This document shows positions 1 through 7,789 of a DNA stretch of 38,251 bases, in pieces (the first letter of the stretch is position 1; each line of letters begins with the position of its first letter). The notes under the pieces were generated by a model. That model was not told the DNA's origin. It saw only the letters and a list, made by a program, of their open reading frames with translations, and searched no databases. Position numbers and translations under genes: made by a program. The stretch comes from JAFAXD01 sp035472475 (GTDB lineage Bacteria; Pseudomonadota; Alphaproteobacteria; Rhizobiales; Xanthobacteraceae), in the NCBI GenBank assembly GCA_035472475.1, contig DATIPA010000094.1, forward strand, positions 1 to 38,251, given 5' to 3'.

Positions 1-1632
1 GCGCTCGATCTCGGCTGGCGCGGCGTGCCCTGCCTCGTGGTCGAGCAGGGCGACGGCGAGGTGGTCGATGCCAAGATGTTTGCAACCGGCATTCGGACGG
101 TCGAGTTCTGCCGGCGCTGGGGTATTGCCGAACGGGTCAAACATTGGGGGTTCCCCGAAGACTTTCCGTTCGACAACGTGTTCGTCACCAGCCTGAACGG
201 TCATGAGCTTGGTCGCATCGCGATGCCGTCGATGCGCGAGACCGCGCCGTTTCCGTCTAGCCCGGAGCGCTTCGCTCACTGCCCGCAATTCGTGTTTGAC
301 CCGATTCTGGCGGAAGCGGCGCGCACACACCCGAGCGTCACATTGCGCTATCGCTGTCGGCTCGCGAGCTTTCGCGATGCGGGGGAGGGCGTCATCGCGG
401 AACTGGTGGACGAGGCGACGGGCTCGCACGAACGCGTGCGTGCCCGGTACCTGGTCGGCTGCGACGGCTTTGCCAGCACTGTGCGACGCGAACTCGGGAT
501 CGAGGTTCGCGGCATTTCGATCATCAATCGCTCGGTCAATGTAATGTTCAGCGCGCCGGCGCTGTGGGAGGCGCACGATAAGGGCAAGGCTGGACGCTAC
601 GTGATCATCGGCAATGAGGGGGCGTGGGCCAGCCTGACGCCGGCCGACGGTACCGAGCTCTGGCGGCTCATGATTCATGGCGAGGCCGACATGGATCCGG
701 AATCGGTCGATGCCGCCCAGGAGGTTCGGCGCGCGATCGGCGGCGACGTCGCGTTCAAGATTCTCAAGGTTGGGCACTGGGTGCGTCGCCGCATGGTGGC
801 CGACCACTATGGGCGTGGCTGCGTCTTTCTCGCCGGGGACGCGGCCCACGTCATGCCGCCGAACGGCGGTCTCGGAATGAACACTGGCATCGGCGACGCG
901 GTCGATCTGGGCTGGAAGCTCGCCGCGGTTCACCAGGGCTGGGGCGGGCCGCCCCTGCTCGCGAGCTATGAGCTCGAGCGGCGGCCGGTCGGCATTCGCC
1001 AATGTGACGAGGCAATGCGCAACTTCGAGCGCTATGGCTCACGCAAGCCGGCGCCGCGCGTAACCGATGAGACGCCCGATGGCGAGCGCGCGCGTGCCGA
1101 GCTCGGCCGCAGGCTTGCCTCAAGCAACGCGCTCGCCTGGGAAAACCCGCTGCATACCCACCTCGGCTATTGCTACGCGGGCTCGCCGATCATCGTCCCT
1201 GACGGTCCGCCGCCGCCTGATCCGGAGGACACGCGCATCTATACTCAGACGAGCCATCCGGGGTGCCGGGCGCCCCATGCCTGGCTGGGCGACGGCCGTT
1301 CAACCCTCGATCTGTTCGGACGCACGTTCACGCTGCTGCGGTTGGGATCCGATGCTCCGAAAGCGGATGGCATCGCATCGGCCGCCGGCCGCTGTGGCCT
1401 GCCACTCGAAATCGTCGCGATCCGTGACCCTGAGATCGCGCGTCTCTACGAGCGCAAGCTCGTCCTGGTTCGACCGGATGGGCACGTCGCCTGGCGTTCC
1501 GATCAGTTGCCCACCGACCCTGATGGGCTGATCGATCAGGTGCGCGGCGCCGGCATGCGAGCTCCGCGTGCGTCCGCAAGTCGGTTGGAGCAACGTCGAA
1601 ATCGGCCTAAAATGCCGGCAAATACCGATTGA
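1..1632 (+). CDS. FAD-dependent aromatic hydroxylase (5' end outside window)
   Basis: The frame is open from base 1 to the TGA at 1630-1632, so the N-terminal GxGxxG FAD-binding motif lies upstream of the window and this is a partial gene of 543 residues. Two family hallmarks are visible: the DG motif in GCDGFASTVRREL, and the GD motif in FLAGDAAHVMPPNGGLGMN, which binds the FAD ribityl chain. The layout matches class A flavoprotein monooxygenases of the phenol hydroxylase / MhpA / TfdB type, including a C-terminal thioredoxin-like extension from about residue 420. These enzymes use NAD(P)H and oxygen to hydroxylate an aromatic ring in the cytoplasm. The neighbouring VOC protein and solute importer suggest a pathway that takes up and oxidises an aromatic acid. 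The substrate cannot be read from the sequence. An internal GTG at 25 is not needed as a start. Confidence 0.88.
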   Translation, partial: ALDLGWRGVPCLVVEQGDGEVVDAKMFATGIRTVEFCRRWGIAERVKHWGFPEDFPFDNVFVTSLNGHELGRIAMPSMRETAPFPSSPERFAHCPQFVFDPILAEAARTHPSVTLRYRCRLASFRDAGEGVIAELVDEATGSHERVRARYLVGCDGFASTVRRELGIEVRGISIINRSVNVMFSAPALWEAHDKGKAGRYVIIGNEGAWASLTPADGTELWRLMIHGEADMDPESVDAAQEVRRAIGGDVAFKILKVGHWVRRRMVADHYGRGCVFLAGDAAHVMPPNGGLGMNTGIGDAVDLGWKLAAVHQGWGGPPLLASYELERRPVGIRQCDEAMRNFERYGSRKPAPRVTDETPDGERARAELGRRLASSNALAWENPLHTHLGYCYAGSPIIVPDGPPPPDPEDTRIYTQTSHPGCRAPHAWLGDGRSTLDLFGRTFTLLRLGSDAPKADGIASAAGRCGLPLEIVAIRDPEIARLYERKLVLVRPDGHVAWRSDQLPTDPDGLIDQVRGAGMRAPRASASRLEQRRNRPKMPANTD

Positions 1633-1643
1633 TGGAGGAGCCG

Positions 1644-2213
1644 ATGAACGTCCATGCCAAGCCGGCGGCGAAGCCGCTCGCTAAACTACCCAAGCGGCTG
1701 CATCACTATGCGTTCGTGATCAAAGACCATGAAGCGAACCGCCAGTTTTGGGAGGACGTGATCGGCATCCCGCTGACCGCAACCTGGTGCGAGCGCGCTT
1801 ATAACGCGTCGGCCGGTCGCGACATCGACTATTGCCACACGTTCTACGAACTCGCCGACGGCGGCGCGTTGGCGTTCTTCCAATATGCGGACGACGATGT
1901 TTACGAGGCGCTCAAGGCCGTGCGTCCGGAGCAGGGTCAGCATTTCGCCATGCTGGTCGACCACACGACCTATGATGAAATCGCGAACCGCGTGAAGACG
2001 GCGGGCTTGCCATTCCGCGAGACCGATCACGGCTATTGCAAATCGATCTACACCGCGAGCCCGGATGGTCTGAAGGTCGAGTTCACGATCGACGCCCCGG
2101 ACGTGGAGCAGATCAACGCGATGCGCCGCAAGGATTGCCATTCCGAGCTCAAGCGCTGGCTCGCCGGGGACCATCGCACCAACAATCACGACCGGCACGG
2201 AATCACCGCTTAG
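1644..2213 (+). CDS. VOC-family protein, possible ring-cleavage dioxygenase
   Basis: A 189-residue protein with two glyoxalase/dioxygenase-type beta-alpha-beta-beta-beta halves. LHHYAFVIKDHEANRQFWED opens the first half with a likely metal-ligand His. The motif SPDGLKVEFTID closes the second half with the usual metal-ligand Glu. I chose the ATG at 1644 because GGAGGAG lies at 1634-1640. An in-frame ATG at 1632 overlaps the upstream stop but has no ribosome site. Lying directly behind the flavin hydroxylase, it would suit an extradiol ring-cleavage enzyme or isomerase acting on the hydroxylated product, but VOC proteins are functionally diverse and this is an inference from position. Confidence 0.85.
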   Translation: MNVHAKPAAKPLAKLPKRLHHYAFVIKDHEANRQFWEDVIGIPLTATWCERAYNASAGRDIDYCHTFYELADGGALAFFQYADDDVYEALKAVRPEQGQHFAMLVDHTTYDEIANRVKTAGLPFRETDHGYCKSIYTASPDGLKVEFTIDAPDVEQINAMRRKDCHSELKRWLAGDHRTNNHDRHGITA

Positions 2214-2361
2214 TCTCGCGGCTGCGCGGGTCCGCGCGATCGTCTGCTAAAGACTTCACCCCGGGAAGCTCGCGCGGTGCCGGCTTCGCGGGGTGGCGAT
2301 GAAAATCAACCAAAAGCAAGAATAATCGCTGCGGGCAAGGCCGCGCCAGGGAGGAACCACA

Positions 2362-3486
2362 GTGTCCATCGCAAGAGTATGGCTTGATTTGGTCGGCGCG
2401 ATTGTGCTCGCATGCGCCATCTCCACGACCGCCGGCGCGCAGCAGGACTTCAAGATCGGCGTCGTCGAGTCACTCACTGGCGGGTTCGCTGGCCCGGCGC
2501 GCGATACGGTCGACGGGCTCGATGCCTGGATGAAGGTTCGTGGTCTGCCGGGCAAGAAGTTCGTGTTGACGACGCTTGATGATGAGACCAACGGCGTCAA
2601 TGCGGCGAACGCATTCCGCCGCTTGGCCGGTGATCCCGATATTCGACTGATCTATCTATTCGTTCCGTCGAGCTCCGCGATGGCGGTGAAGACGCTCGCC
2701 TCCGAGTTCAAAGTTCCGATCATCTCGGGCGGCGCCGCCGATGCGCTCGGCACGCCGGCGGATCCGTACCTGTTCAAAGTGGCTCCCGCGACGCGCGATT
2801 TCATGACCCGGCTCGCGCAGTATGTGAAGCAGAAGGGCTACAAGCGCCTCGCCATGCTGGAGCCGAACGATGCGTTTGGCCAAAGCGAAATCGCCAACAT
2901 GAAGAAATTCGCGCCCGAATACGGTATCGATCTGGTCGCGGTTGAAACGCTTGGCGTCGAGGACACTAATTTCAACGCTCAGCTCACGCGCATCCGGGCC
3001 GCCAATCCGGACGTGCTCTACGATGGGGCTTCGGGCCGGGCCGCGATCCTCACCTTCAAGCAGATCAAGCAGCTCGGCCTGAACATGCCGCTGATCATGG
3101 GCCAGTCGGTGGTCGCAAAGCCGTTCTTCGAGGGCATCGGCGGCGCCGAAGTAGCGGACGGCCTCATCGTCCCGATCCAGCTCGGCACCTTCGGTACCAA
3201 GGTCGGTGGCGATACCGCCAAGTTCTATGCCGAGCTCGAAAAGGGGCTCGGCCGCAACGCGGTCTACTACAACACGTTCGGCTTCGACGTCGGGCTGATC
3301 ACCGAATCCGGCGTCAAGAATTCGGACGGCACGCGCCAGGGCATTCGCAACGCGCTCGATAAGATCAAGGGATTGCCGGCGCTCAACGGTCCGGTCACCT
3401 ATACGCCGGAAGACCACACCGGCCAGAACTTCGAGTCGATCGGCATGGGCCGGCTGGAGAAGGGCGTGCCGGTGCCGGCGCAGTAA
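2362..3486 (+). CDS. ABC transporter substrate-binding protein, LivK type
   Basis: A 374-residue type I periplasmic binding protein of the branched-chain-amino-acid (Leu/Ile/Val-binding) superfamily. It has an N-terminal signal peptide with a hydrophobic stretch at about residues 10-22 and a likely cleavage after TTAGA. The body starts with FKIGVVESLTGGFAGPARD, the usual opening of this family. The GTG start at 2362 is supported by GGAGG at 2350-2354. In Rhodopseudomonas-like bacteria many members bind aromatic acids rather than amino acids. Next to a ring hydroxylase that is the more likely role here, by inference. It is followed after 19 bases by its permease gene. Confidence 0.93.
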   Translation: MSIARVWLDLVGAIVLACAISTTAGAQQDFKIGVVESLTGGFAGPARDTVDGLDAWMKVRGLPGKKFVLTTLDDETNGVNAANAFRRLAGDPDIRLIYLFVPSSSAMAVKTLASEFKVPIISGGAADALGTPADPYLFKVAPATRDFMTRLAQYVKQKGYKRLAMLEPNDAFGQSEIANMKKFAPEYGIDLVAVETLGVEDTNFNAQLTRIRAANPDVLYDGASGRAAILTFKQIKQLGLNMPLIMGQSVVAKPFFEGIGGAEVADGLIVPIQLGTFGTKVGGDTAKFYAELEKGLGRNAVYYNTFGFDVGLITESGVKNSDGTRQGIRNALDKIKGLPALNGPVTYTPEDHTGQNFESIGMGRLEKGVPVPAQ

Positions 3487-3505
3487 GGCGCCGCCGGGCG
3501 GGACA

Positions 3506-4396
3506 ATGGACTTCGCGGTCTTCTTCCAGCTGTTCCTGCCCGGGCTCACGACCGGTTGTGTCTATGCACTGGTGGCGCTCGGTTTCGTCCTGACCGCCAA
3601 CGTGTCCGGCGTGGTGAATTTCGCGCAGGGCGAGTTCGTGATGCTGGGCGGGGTCGTTGCAGCGGCCCTCGTGGCCGGCGGCATGCCGATGCTGCCGGCA
3701 ATCGTGATCGCGACGGTCGTCGGCGCCGTCGTCGCGGCCGCGCAGGAGCGGCTGACGCTCGCCCCGGTGCGTGATACGCCGCACTTCATCCGCATCACCA
3801 TCACGCTTGGCGTCGCCGTGGTGCTGCGCGGGATTGCATTGATCCTGTTCGGCAAGGACCCGCTGTTCCTGCCGGGCTTCACCGGCGAGGGCACGATCTC
3901 GCTCTTCGGCGCGGTGCTGCCGATCCAGAGCCTGTGGGTGTGGGCCGCGACCGCGGCACTGCTCGCGGCGACCTTCTGGTTCCTCAAGTTCACCGACGTG
4001 GGTCGCGCGGTGCGCGCCTGCTCGATCAACCTGCGCGCCGCGCGGCTGATGGGGATCGATGCCGAGCGCCTGACCCTGTTGGTGTTCTCGCTCGCGGGCG
4101 CCGCCGGGGCGCTCGCCGGCGTGGTCATCACGCCGATCGTGCTCGCCACCTGGGACGCGGGCGTCTCCTACGGGCTCAAGGGGTTTATCGGCGCCATCCT
4201 GGGCGGCATGCGCAACCCGGTGATCGCGGTGCTCGGGGGACTCGGCATCGGCGTCGTGGAATCGCTCGCCGCTGGTTACGTGTCGTCGGGCTACAAGGAC
4301 GCGATCGTCTACGGTGTGCTGATCGCCTACCTGCTGGTGCGCGGCGGGGTCTTTCTGTTCGGCCGCGCAGCGCTTGTCGGCAGTACGGGCGAGTGA
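3506..4396 (+). CDS. livH: ABC transporter permease, LivH type
   Basis: A 296-residue integral membrane protein with about eight hydrophobic segments. The N-terminus LPGLTTGCVYALVALGFVL and the motif VNFAQGEFVMLGG are characteristic of LivH permeases. The loop VGRAVRACSINLRAARLMGI carries the EAA-like coupling region that contacts the ATPase. It would form the membrane channel together with the LivM half of the next gene. Its TGA stop overlaps the next ATG (ATGA-type overlap, 4394-4398), which implies coupled translation. The symbol reflects family membership; the transported solute is unknown. Confidence 0.93.
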   Translation: MDFAVFFQLFLPGLTTGCVYALVALGFVLTANVSGVVNFAQGEFVMLGGVVAAALVAGGMPMLPAIVIATVVGAVVAAAQERLTLAPVRDTPHFIRITITLGVAVVLRGIALILFGKDPLFLPGFTGEGTISLFGAVLPIQSLWVWAATAALLAATFWFLKFTDVGRAVRACSINLRAARLMGIDAERLTLLVFSLAGAAGALAGVVITPIVLATWDAGVSYGLKGFIGAILGGMRNPVIAVLGGLGIGVVESLAAGYVSSGYKDAIVYGVLIAYLLVRGGVFLFGRAALVGSTGE

Positions 4397-6222
4397 TGAC
4401 CGATCGCGCACGCTTGAAGCGGACGCTGGCGCTGGCGGCATTCGCGATCCCCGTGATTGTCTACCCGTTGATATATTCCGGCAGCTATCCGGTGGGGGTC
4501 GGAATCATCGCCGGCGCCATGGCGGCCGGTACTGTCGGGTTCGTGCTGCTGATCGGCTATGCGCACCAGCTCGCGTTCGGACAGGCCGGCTTTCTCATGG
4601 TCGGCGGTTATGTCAACGCGATCTTGAGCACGCACTATCACGTCGATCCGTTCGTGGCGCTGCTCGCCGGCGTCGTGCTCTCGATGGCGATCGCCTGGGT
4701 GATCGGCTGGCCGATCATGAAACTGCGCGGCTTCGTGCTTGCCATGGCTTCGCTCGCGATGCAGTTTATCTTCATCGTGCTGGCAATCGAGTCGGAGTTT
4801 GCTGGCGGCGCGCTCGGGACCCAGGGCGTCCCAAAATTTTCGGTGTTCGGGATCTCGTTCGCCAACGACACAGCGTTCTACTACGCGGTGTGGGCGATCG
4901 CGTTCACGTGTGTCGCAATCGGCCTCAACGTCGACCGCTCGCGCATCGGGCGCGCCTTGAAGGCAATCGCGGCCAGCGAGATGGCCGCCGGCTCGGTCGG
5001 CATCGACGCGATCAAATACAAAGTGCAGATGTTCGTGGTCAGCGCCGGCATGGCGAGCGCGGCCGGTAGCCTCGGCGCCCACTACCTGCGCGCCATGGAC
5101 CCCAACGTCTATGGTTTCGCCTACAGCCTGAACCTGTTGACCGGTGTGATCATCGGTGGGTTGACGTCGGTTTGGGGCGGTGCGCTCGGCGCGACGGTCA
5201 TCACCGGGCTGCGCGAGCTCTTGCGCAGTCTCGCCCTGCCGCTCTGGGAATCGGTGATCATGGGCGCGCTGACTGTGATCGTGCTGATCGCGTTTCCGAC
5301 CGGCCTCGCGGGTGCGCTGAGCGCGCTGTTCGATCGCGTGGTCGGCCGCGGCGGAAGAGCCGGGACGATTTCGGTCGCGCCCGATTCGACGGCCCTTGCC
5401 CCCGTGCAGAACCCGCCACCGGCCGACGGTGTCTTGCTCGACGTGCGTGGTGCGTCGCGCGCGTTCGGCAGCCTGCGCGCGGTCGCCGACGTGAGCTTCT
5501 CGGTGGCGCCGGGGTCGATCACGGCTCTGATCGGACCGAACGGCGCCGGCAAGACCACGCTGTTCAACCTGATCGGCGGTTATCAGCCGCTCGACGCGGG
5601 CACGGTCCGGTTTCGGGGGGAACCGATCGAGACGCTGCTGCCGGACGAGATCGCGTTGCGCGGGATCGGGCGCACGTTCCAGAACTTGCAGCTGTTCGAC
5701 AACATGACCGTGTTGGAGAACGTGATGTGCGGACGCCACCGCCGGATGAGCGCGGGGCTGCTCGATATTTCGGCGCGGCTCCCGAAAGTGCCGCGCGAGG
5801 AGGCGGACGCACAACGCGCGGCGCGCGCGGCGCTGGCGTTCGTCGGCCTGCGCGGGGCCGAGGACGTGCGTCCGAGCGTGCTGCCGTTCGGACATCAGCG
5901 GCTCGTCGAAGTCGCGCGCGCGCTTGCGCTCCAGCCCACGCTCCTGCTGATGGACGAGCCCGCGTCCGGCCTCAACGACACCGAGACCGAGCGCCTCGCC
6001 GAGCTCATCCTGCGTATCTGCGCGCTCGGCATCACCGTGCTTCTGGTCGAACACGACATGCGGCTGGTGATGGGGCTCGCCGACAGCATCGTGGTGATGC
6101 ACCACGGCGTCAAGATCGCGGACGGCCCGACTGATCGGGTGCGGGCCGACCCGCAGGTGATCGCAGCCTATCTGGGACACGACCCGCACACGGAGGCCCA
6201 TGAGCGCGTTGCTGGAGCTTGA
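4396..6222 (+). CDS. Fused ABC permease-ATPase (LivM-LivG)
   Basis: A 608-residue fusion. Residues 1 to about 315 are a LivM-type permease, with GYAHQLAFGQAGFLMVGGY and the coupling region RIGRALKAIAASEMAA. A Pro/Ala-rich linker spans about 320-345, and an ATP-binding LivG domain fills the rest. The ATPase has Walker A GPNGAGKTT (380-388), Q-loop Gln429, Walker B LLLMDEP (516-522) and H-loop His553. The signature loop reads LPFGHQR (496-502) instead of LSGGQ, a departure often seen in LivG. The frame is continuous with no stop across the linker, so fusion is encoded rather than inferred. I start at ATG 4396, which overlaps the livH stop; the frame is open further upstream inside livH, but without LivM-like sequence. 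Confidence 0.92.
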   Translation: MTDRARLKRTLALAAFAIPVIVYPLIYSGSYPVGVGIIAGAMAAGTVGFVLLIGYAHQLAFGQAGFLMVGGYVNAILSTHYHVDPFVALLAGVVLSMAIAWVIGWPIMKLRGFVLAMASLAMQFIFIVLAIESEFAGGALGTQGVPKFSVFGISFANDTAFYYAVWAIAFTCVAIGLNVDRSRIGRALKAIAASEMAAGSVGIDAIKYKVQMFVVSAGMASAAGSLGAHYLRAMDPNVYGFAYSLNLLTGVIIGGLTSVWGGALGATVITGLRELLRSLALPLWESVIMGALTVIVLIAFPTGLAGALSALFDRVVGRGGRAGTISVAPDSTALAPVQNPPPADGVLLDVRGASRAFGSLRAVADVSFSVAPGSITALIGPNGAGKTTLFNLIGGYQPLDAGTVRFRGEPIETLLPDEIALRGIGRTFQNLQLFDNMTVLENVMCGRHRRMSAGLLDISARLPKVPREEADAQRAARAALAFVGLRGAEDVRPSVLPFGHQRLVEVARALALQPTLLLMDEPASGLNDTETERLAELILRICALGITVLLVEHDMRLVMGLADSIVVMHHGVKIADGPTDRVRADPQVIAAYLGHDPHTEAHERVAGA

Positions 6223-6979
6223 CTGCATTACCAGCGGCTACGGTCGCCTGCCGGTGCTGCGCGAGGTGTCGCTCACCGTGCGCACCGGCGAGATCGTCGC
6301 CCTGATCGGCGCCAACGGGGCCGGCAAGAGCACGCTGCTCAACACCGTCATGGGCCTCGTGGCGGTTGCGGGCGGCAGCATCCGGTTTGACGGCCGCGTG
6401 CTCTCGGGGCTGCCGACGTCCGCGATCGTGCGCGCGGGCCTCGCCCAGGTGCCGGAACGCCGCCAGCTCTTCGGTGCGATGACGGTTGAAGACAATCTGC
6501 GGCTCGGCGCCTATGTGCACATTGATCGCGCGGCGGTCGAGCAAGCCCAGACCGAGCAATTCCGGCAATTCCCGATTCTGCAGGAGCGCCGCCGCCAGGC
6601 CGCGCAGACGCTCAGCGGCGGCGAGCAGCAGATGCTGGCGATCGCGCGCGCCATGATGTCGCGTCCGCGGCTGCTCCTGCTCGACGAGCCATCGCTCGGC
6701 CTCGCGCCGCTGGTGGTCGAGCGCATCATGGCGCAGATCGTCGAGCTGCGAGCTGCCGGCGGCACCGTGCTGGTGGTGGAGCAAAACGCGCGCGCCGCGC
6801 TCGATATCGCCGACCGCGGCTATGTGCTCGAAAACGGCCGGATCAGCGTTGAAGGCGCCGCCGCCGCCTTGCTGCGCAATCCGGCTGTGCAGGATGCATA
6901 CCTCGGCGGTGAAAGCGGCAGCGCCCGCGCCATCGAGCAACGCATCCGCGCCCAGCGCCAGGCGATCCTCGGGCGCTAG
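6200..6979 (+). CDS. livF: ABC transporter ATP-binding protein, LivF type
   Basis: A 259-residue ATPase with Walker A GANGAGKST (37-45), a canonical signature LSGGEQQM, Walker B LLLLDEP and the LivF-typical VPERRQLF loop. It starts inside the end of the livM-livG fusion (23-base overlap) with GGAGG at 6192-6196. It would pair with the fused LivG domain to drive import. Its TAG stop (6977-6979) is formed by the left CTAG end of a palindromic element, so the last codons and termination of this gene have been shaped by that element. Confidence 0.93.
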   Translation: MSALLELDCITSGYGRLPVLREVSLTVRTGEIVALIGANGAGKSTLLNTVMGLVAVAGGSIRFDGRVLSGLPTSAIVRAGLAQVPERRQLFGAMTVEDNLRLGAYVHIDRAAVEQAQTEQFRQFPILQERRRQAAQTLSGGEQQMLAIARAMMSRPRLLLLDEPSLGLAPLVVERIMAQIVELRAAGGTVLVVEQNARAALDIADRGYVLENGRISVEGAAAALLRNPAVQDAYLGGESGSARAIEQRIRAQRQAILGR

Positions 6980-7051
6980 TGTCCCGCTTCCGACGCTTGT
7001 ATTCCTTTGCGGCAGGCACTTTTACAAGCGTCGGAAGCAAAGGGACACTAG
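6976..7051 (+). repeat. Palindromic element 1 with CTAG ends
   Basis: A 26-base arm (6976-7001) beginning CTAGTGTCCCGCTTCCGACG pairs with 7023-7051, which ends GGGACACTAG. The arms match throughout, apart from three extra bases (AAA) in the right arm. A 21-base loop separates them. It starts with the livF stop codon and would form a strong hairpin, so it may act as a transcription terminator. There is no long T tract. Confidence 0.85.
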
Positions 7052-7064
7052 CAACTCTATGATT

Positions 7065-7142
7065 CTAGTGTGGCTTTGGATTTGACGTTCCTACGAAGGA
7101 CTCGCCGCAGTGCTGGTAGGAACGTCAAATCCGCCACACTAG
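7065..7142 (+). repeat. Palindromic element 2 with CTAG ends
   Basis: The arm 7065-7094 begins CTAGTGTGGC and pairs with 7116-7142, which ends GCCACACTAG. The match is full except for three extra bases (TTT) in the left arm. Its ends are the same as those of element 1, although the arm cores differ. The right CTAG supplies the stop codon (7139-7141, minus strand) of the Lrp-family gene. Only 13 bases separate the two elements. Confidence 0.85.
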
Positions 7143-7618
7143 CGCGCCCGCTTCAACGGCAGCCGCGCGGTTTCCTTGAGCCTGTCGAGCACCACCGAGG
7201 AGCGCACATGCGCGACGGTGTCGTGCGCGAGCAGCCGCTCGTTGACGGTAGCGGCAAGGCTCTTGAGATCGGGCAGGACCATCTTGAGCAGATAGTCGGT
7301 CTCGCCGGTGAGCGAATACGCCTCCTGAATGTCGTCTGAGCGCGCGACGAGGTCGCGAAACCGCTTTGAATTGTCGGGCGAGTGCGCCGAGAGCGTCACA
7401 TGCACGAACACCAGCACCCCGAACCCGAGCGCCTCCGGCGAGAGGTCGGCGTGATAGCCGCGAATGATGCCGTTCTCTTCGAGCCGCGACCGGCGCCGCG
7501 AGCACTGCGACGCCGACAGGCCGACCTTGTCGGCAAGCTCCTGATTGGTCAGGCGGCCGTCGGTCTGTAACGCGCCGAGCAGGCGCAGGTCGAATTCGTC
7601 GAGTTCGATCGTTTGCAT
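7139..7618 (-). CDS. Lrp/AsnC-family transcriptional regulator
   Basis: A 159-residue protein. The N-terminal winged helix runs from about 5 to 55 (LDEFDLRLLGALQTDGRLTN, then the recognition region VGLSASQCSRRRSRLEENGI), and a C-terminal RAM (ligand-binding) domain contains SLTGETDYLLKMV. It is divergent from 4-hydroxyphenylpyruvate dioxygenase, the arrangement expected of an amino-acid-responsive regulator controlling tyrosine breakdown. That target is an inference. No Shine-Dalgarno sequence precedes the ATG at 7618, and a TATAGT hexamer lies only about 12 bases upstream, so the message may be leaderless or nearly so. Confidence 0.92.
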   Translation of the reverse strand: MQTIELDEFDLRLLGALQTDGRLTNQELADKVGLSASQCSRRRSRLEENGIIRGYHADLSPEALGFGVLVFVHVTLSAHSPDNSKRFRDLVARSDDIQEAYSLTGETDYLLKMVLPDLKSLAATVNERLLAHDTVAHVRSSVVLDRLKETARLPLKRAR

Positions 7619-7629
7619 GGACAGCCCGC

Positions 7630-7635
7630 ACTATA
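7630..7635 (-). promoter_or_regulatory. Possible -10 box for the Lrp-family gene
   Basis: On the minus strand the hexamer TATAGT sits 11-17 bases before the ATG. No good -35 box is evident at the usual distance. If used, the transcript would begin within a few bases of the start codon. The region 7619-7789 is the shared regulatory space of this gene and the dioxygenase gene. Confidence 0.3.
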
Positions 7636-7789
7636 CACGATCCGTGCATGCCGGACCGAATTCACGCGCATTTTGCACGCCCATTGCGCCGCGCTTGCGC
7701 GATTCTCGATGTCGGCCCGGTCGCAGTCCGCGGACGCTCGGCGTTCGCGTCTCCGCACCATGCGCCAGCCGAAAAATCGGAGGACCGCC

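Noticed and set aside
2224..2237. GCGCGG/CCGCGC hairpin after the VOC gene as a terminator
   Set aside because: Six-base stem with a two-base loop and no T tract; such inverted GC words are common in this sequence.
3934..4395. Possible N-terminal extension of the LivM-LivG fusion
   Set aside because: It would overlap livH almost entirely, reads as Arg-rich nonsense, and the ATG at 4396 overlaps the livH stop as expected for coupled genes.
4327..6228. 633-aa open frame on the minus strand opposite the Liv genes
   Set aside because: Arg/His/Asp-rich sequence with no domain, exactly opposite well-supported transporter genes; a by-product of high GC.
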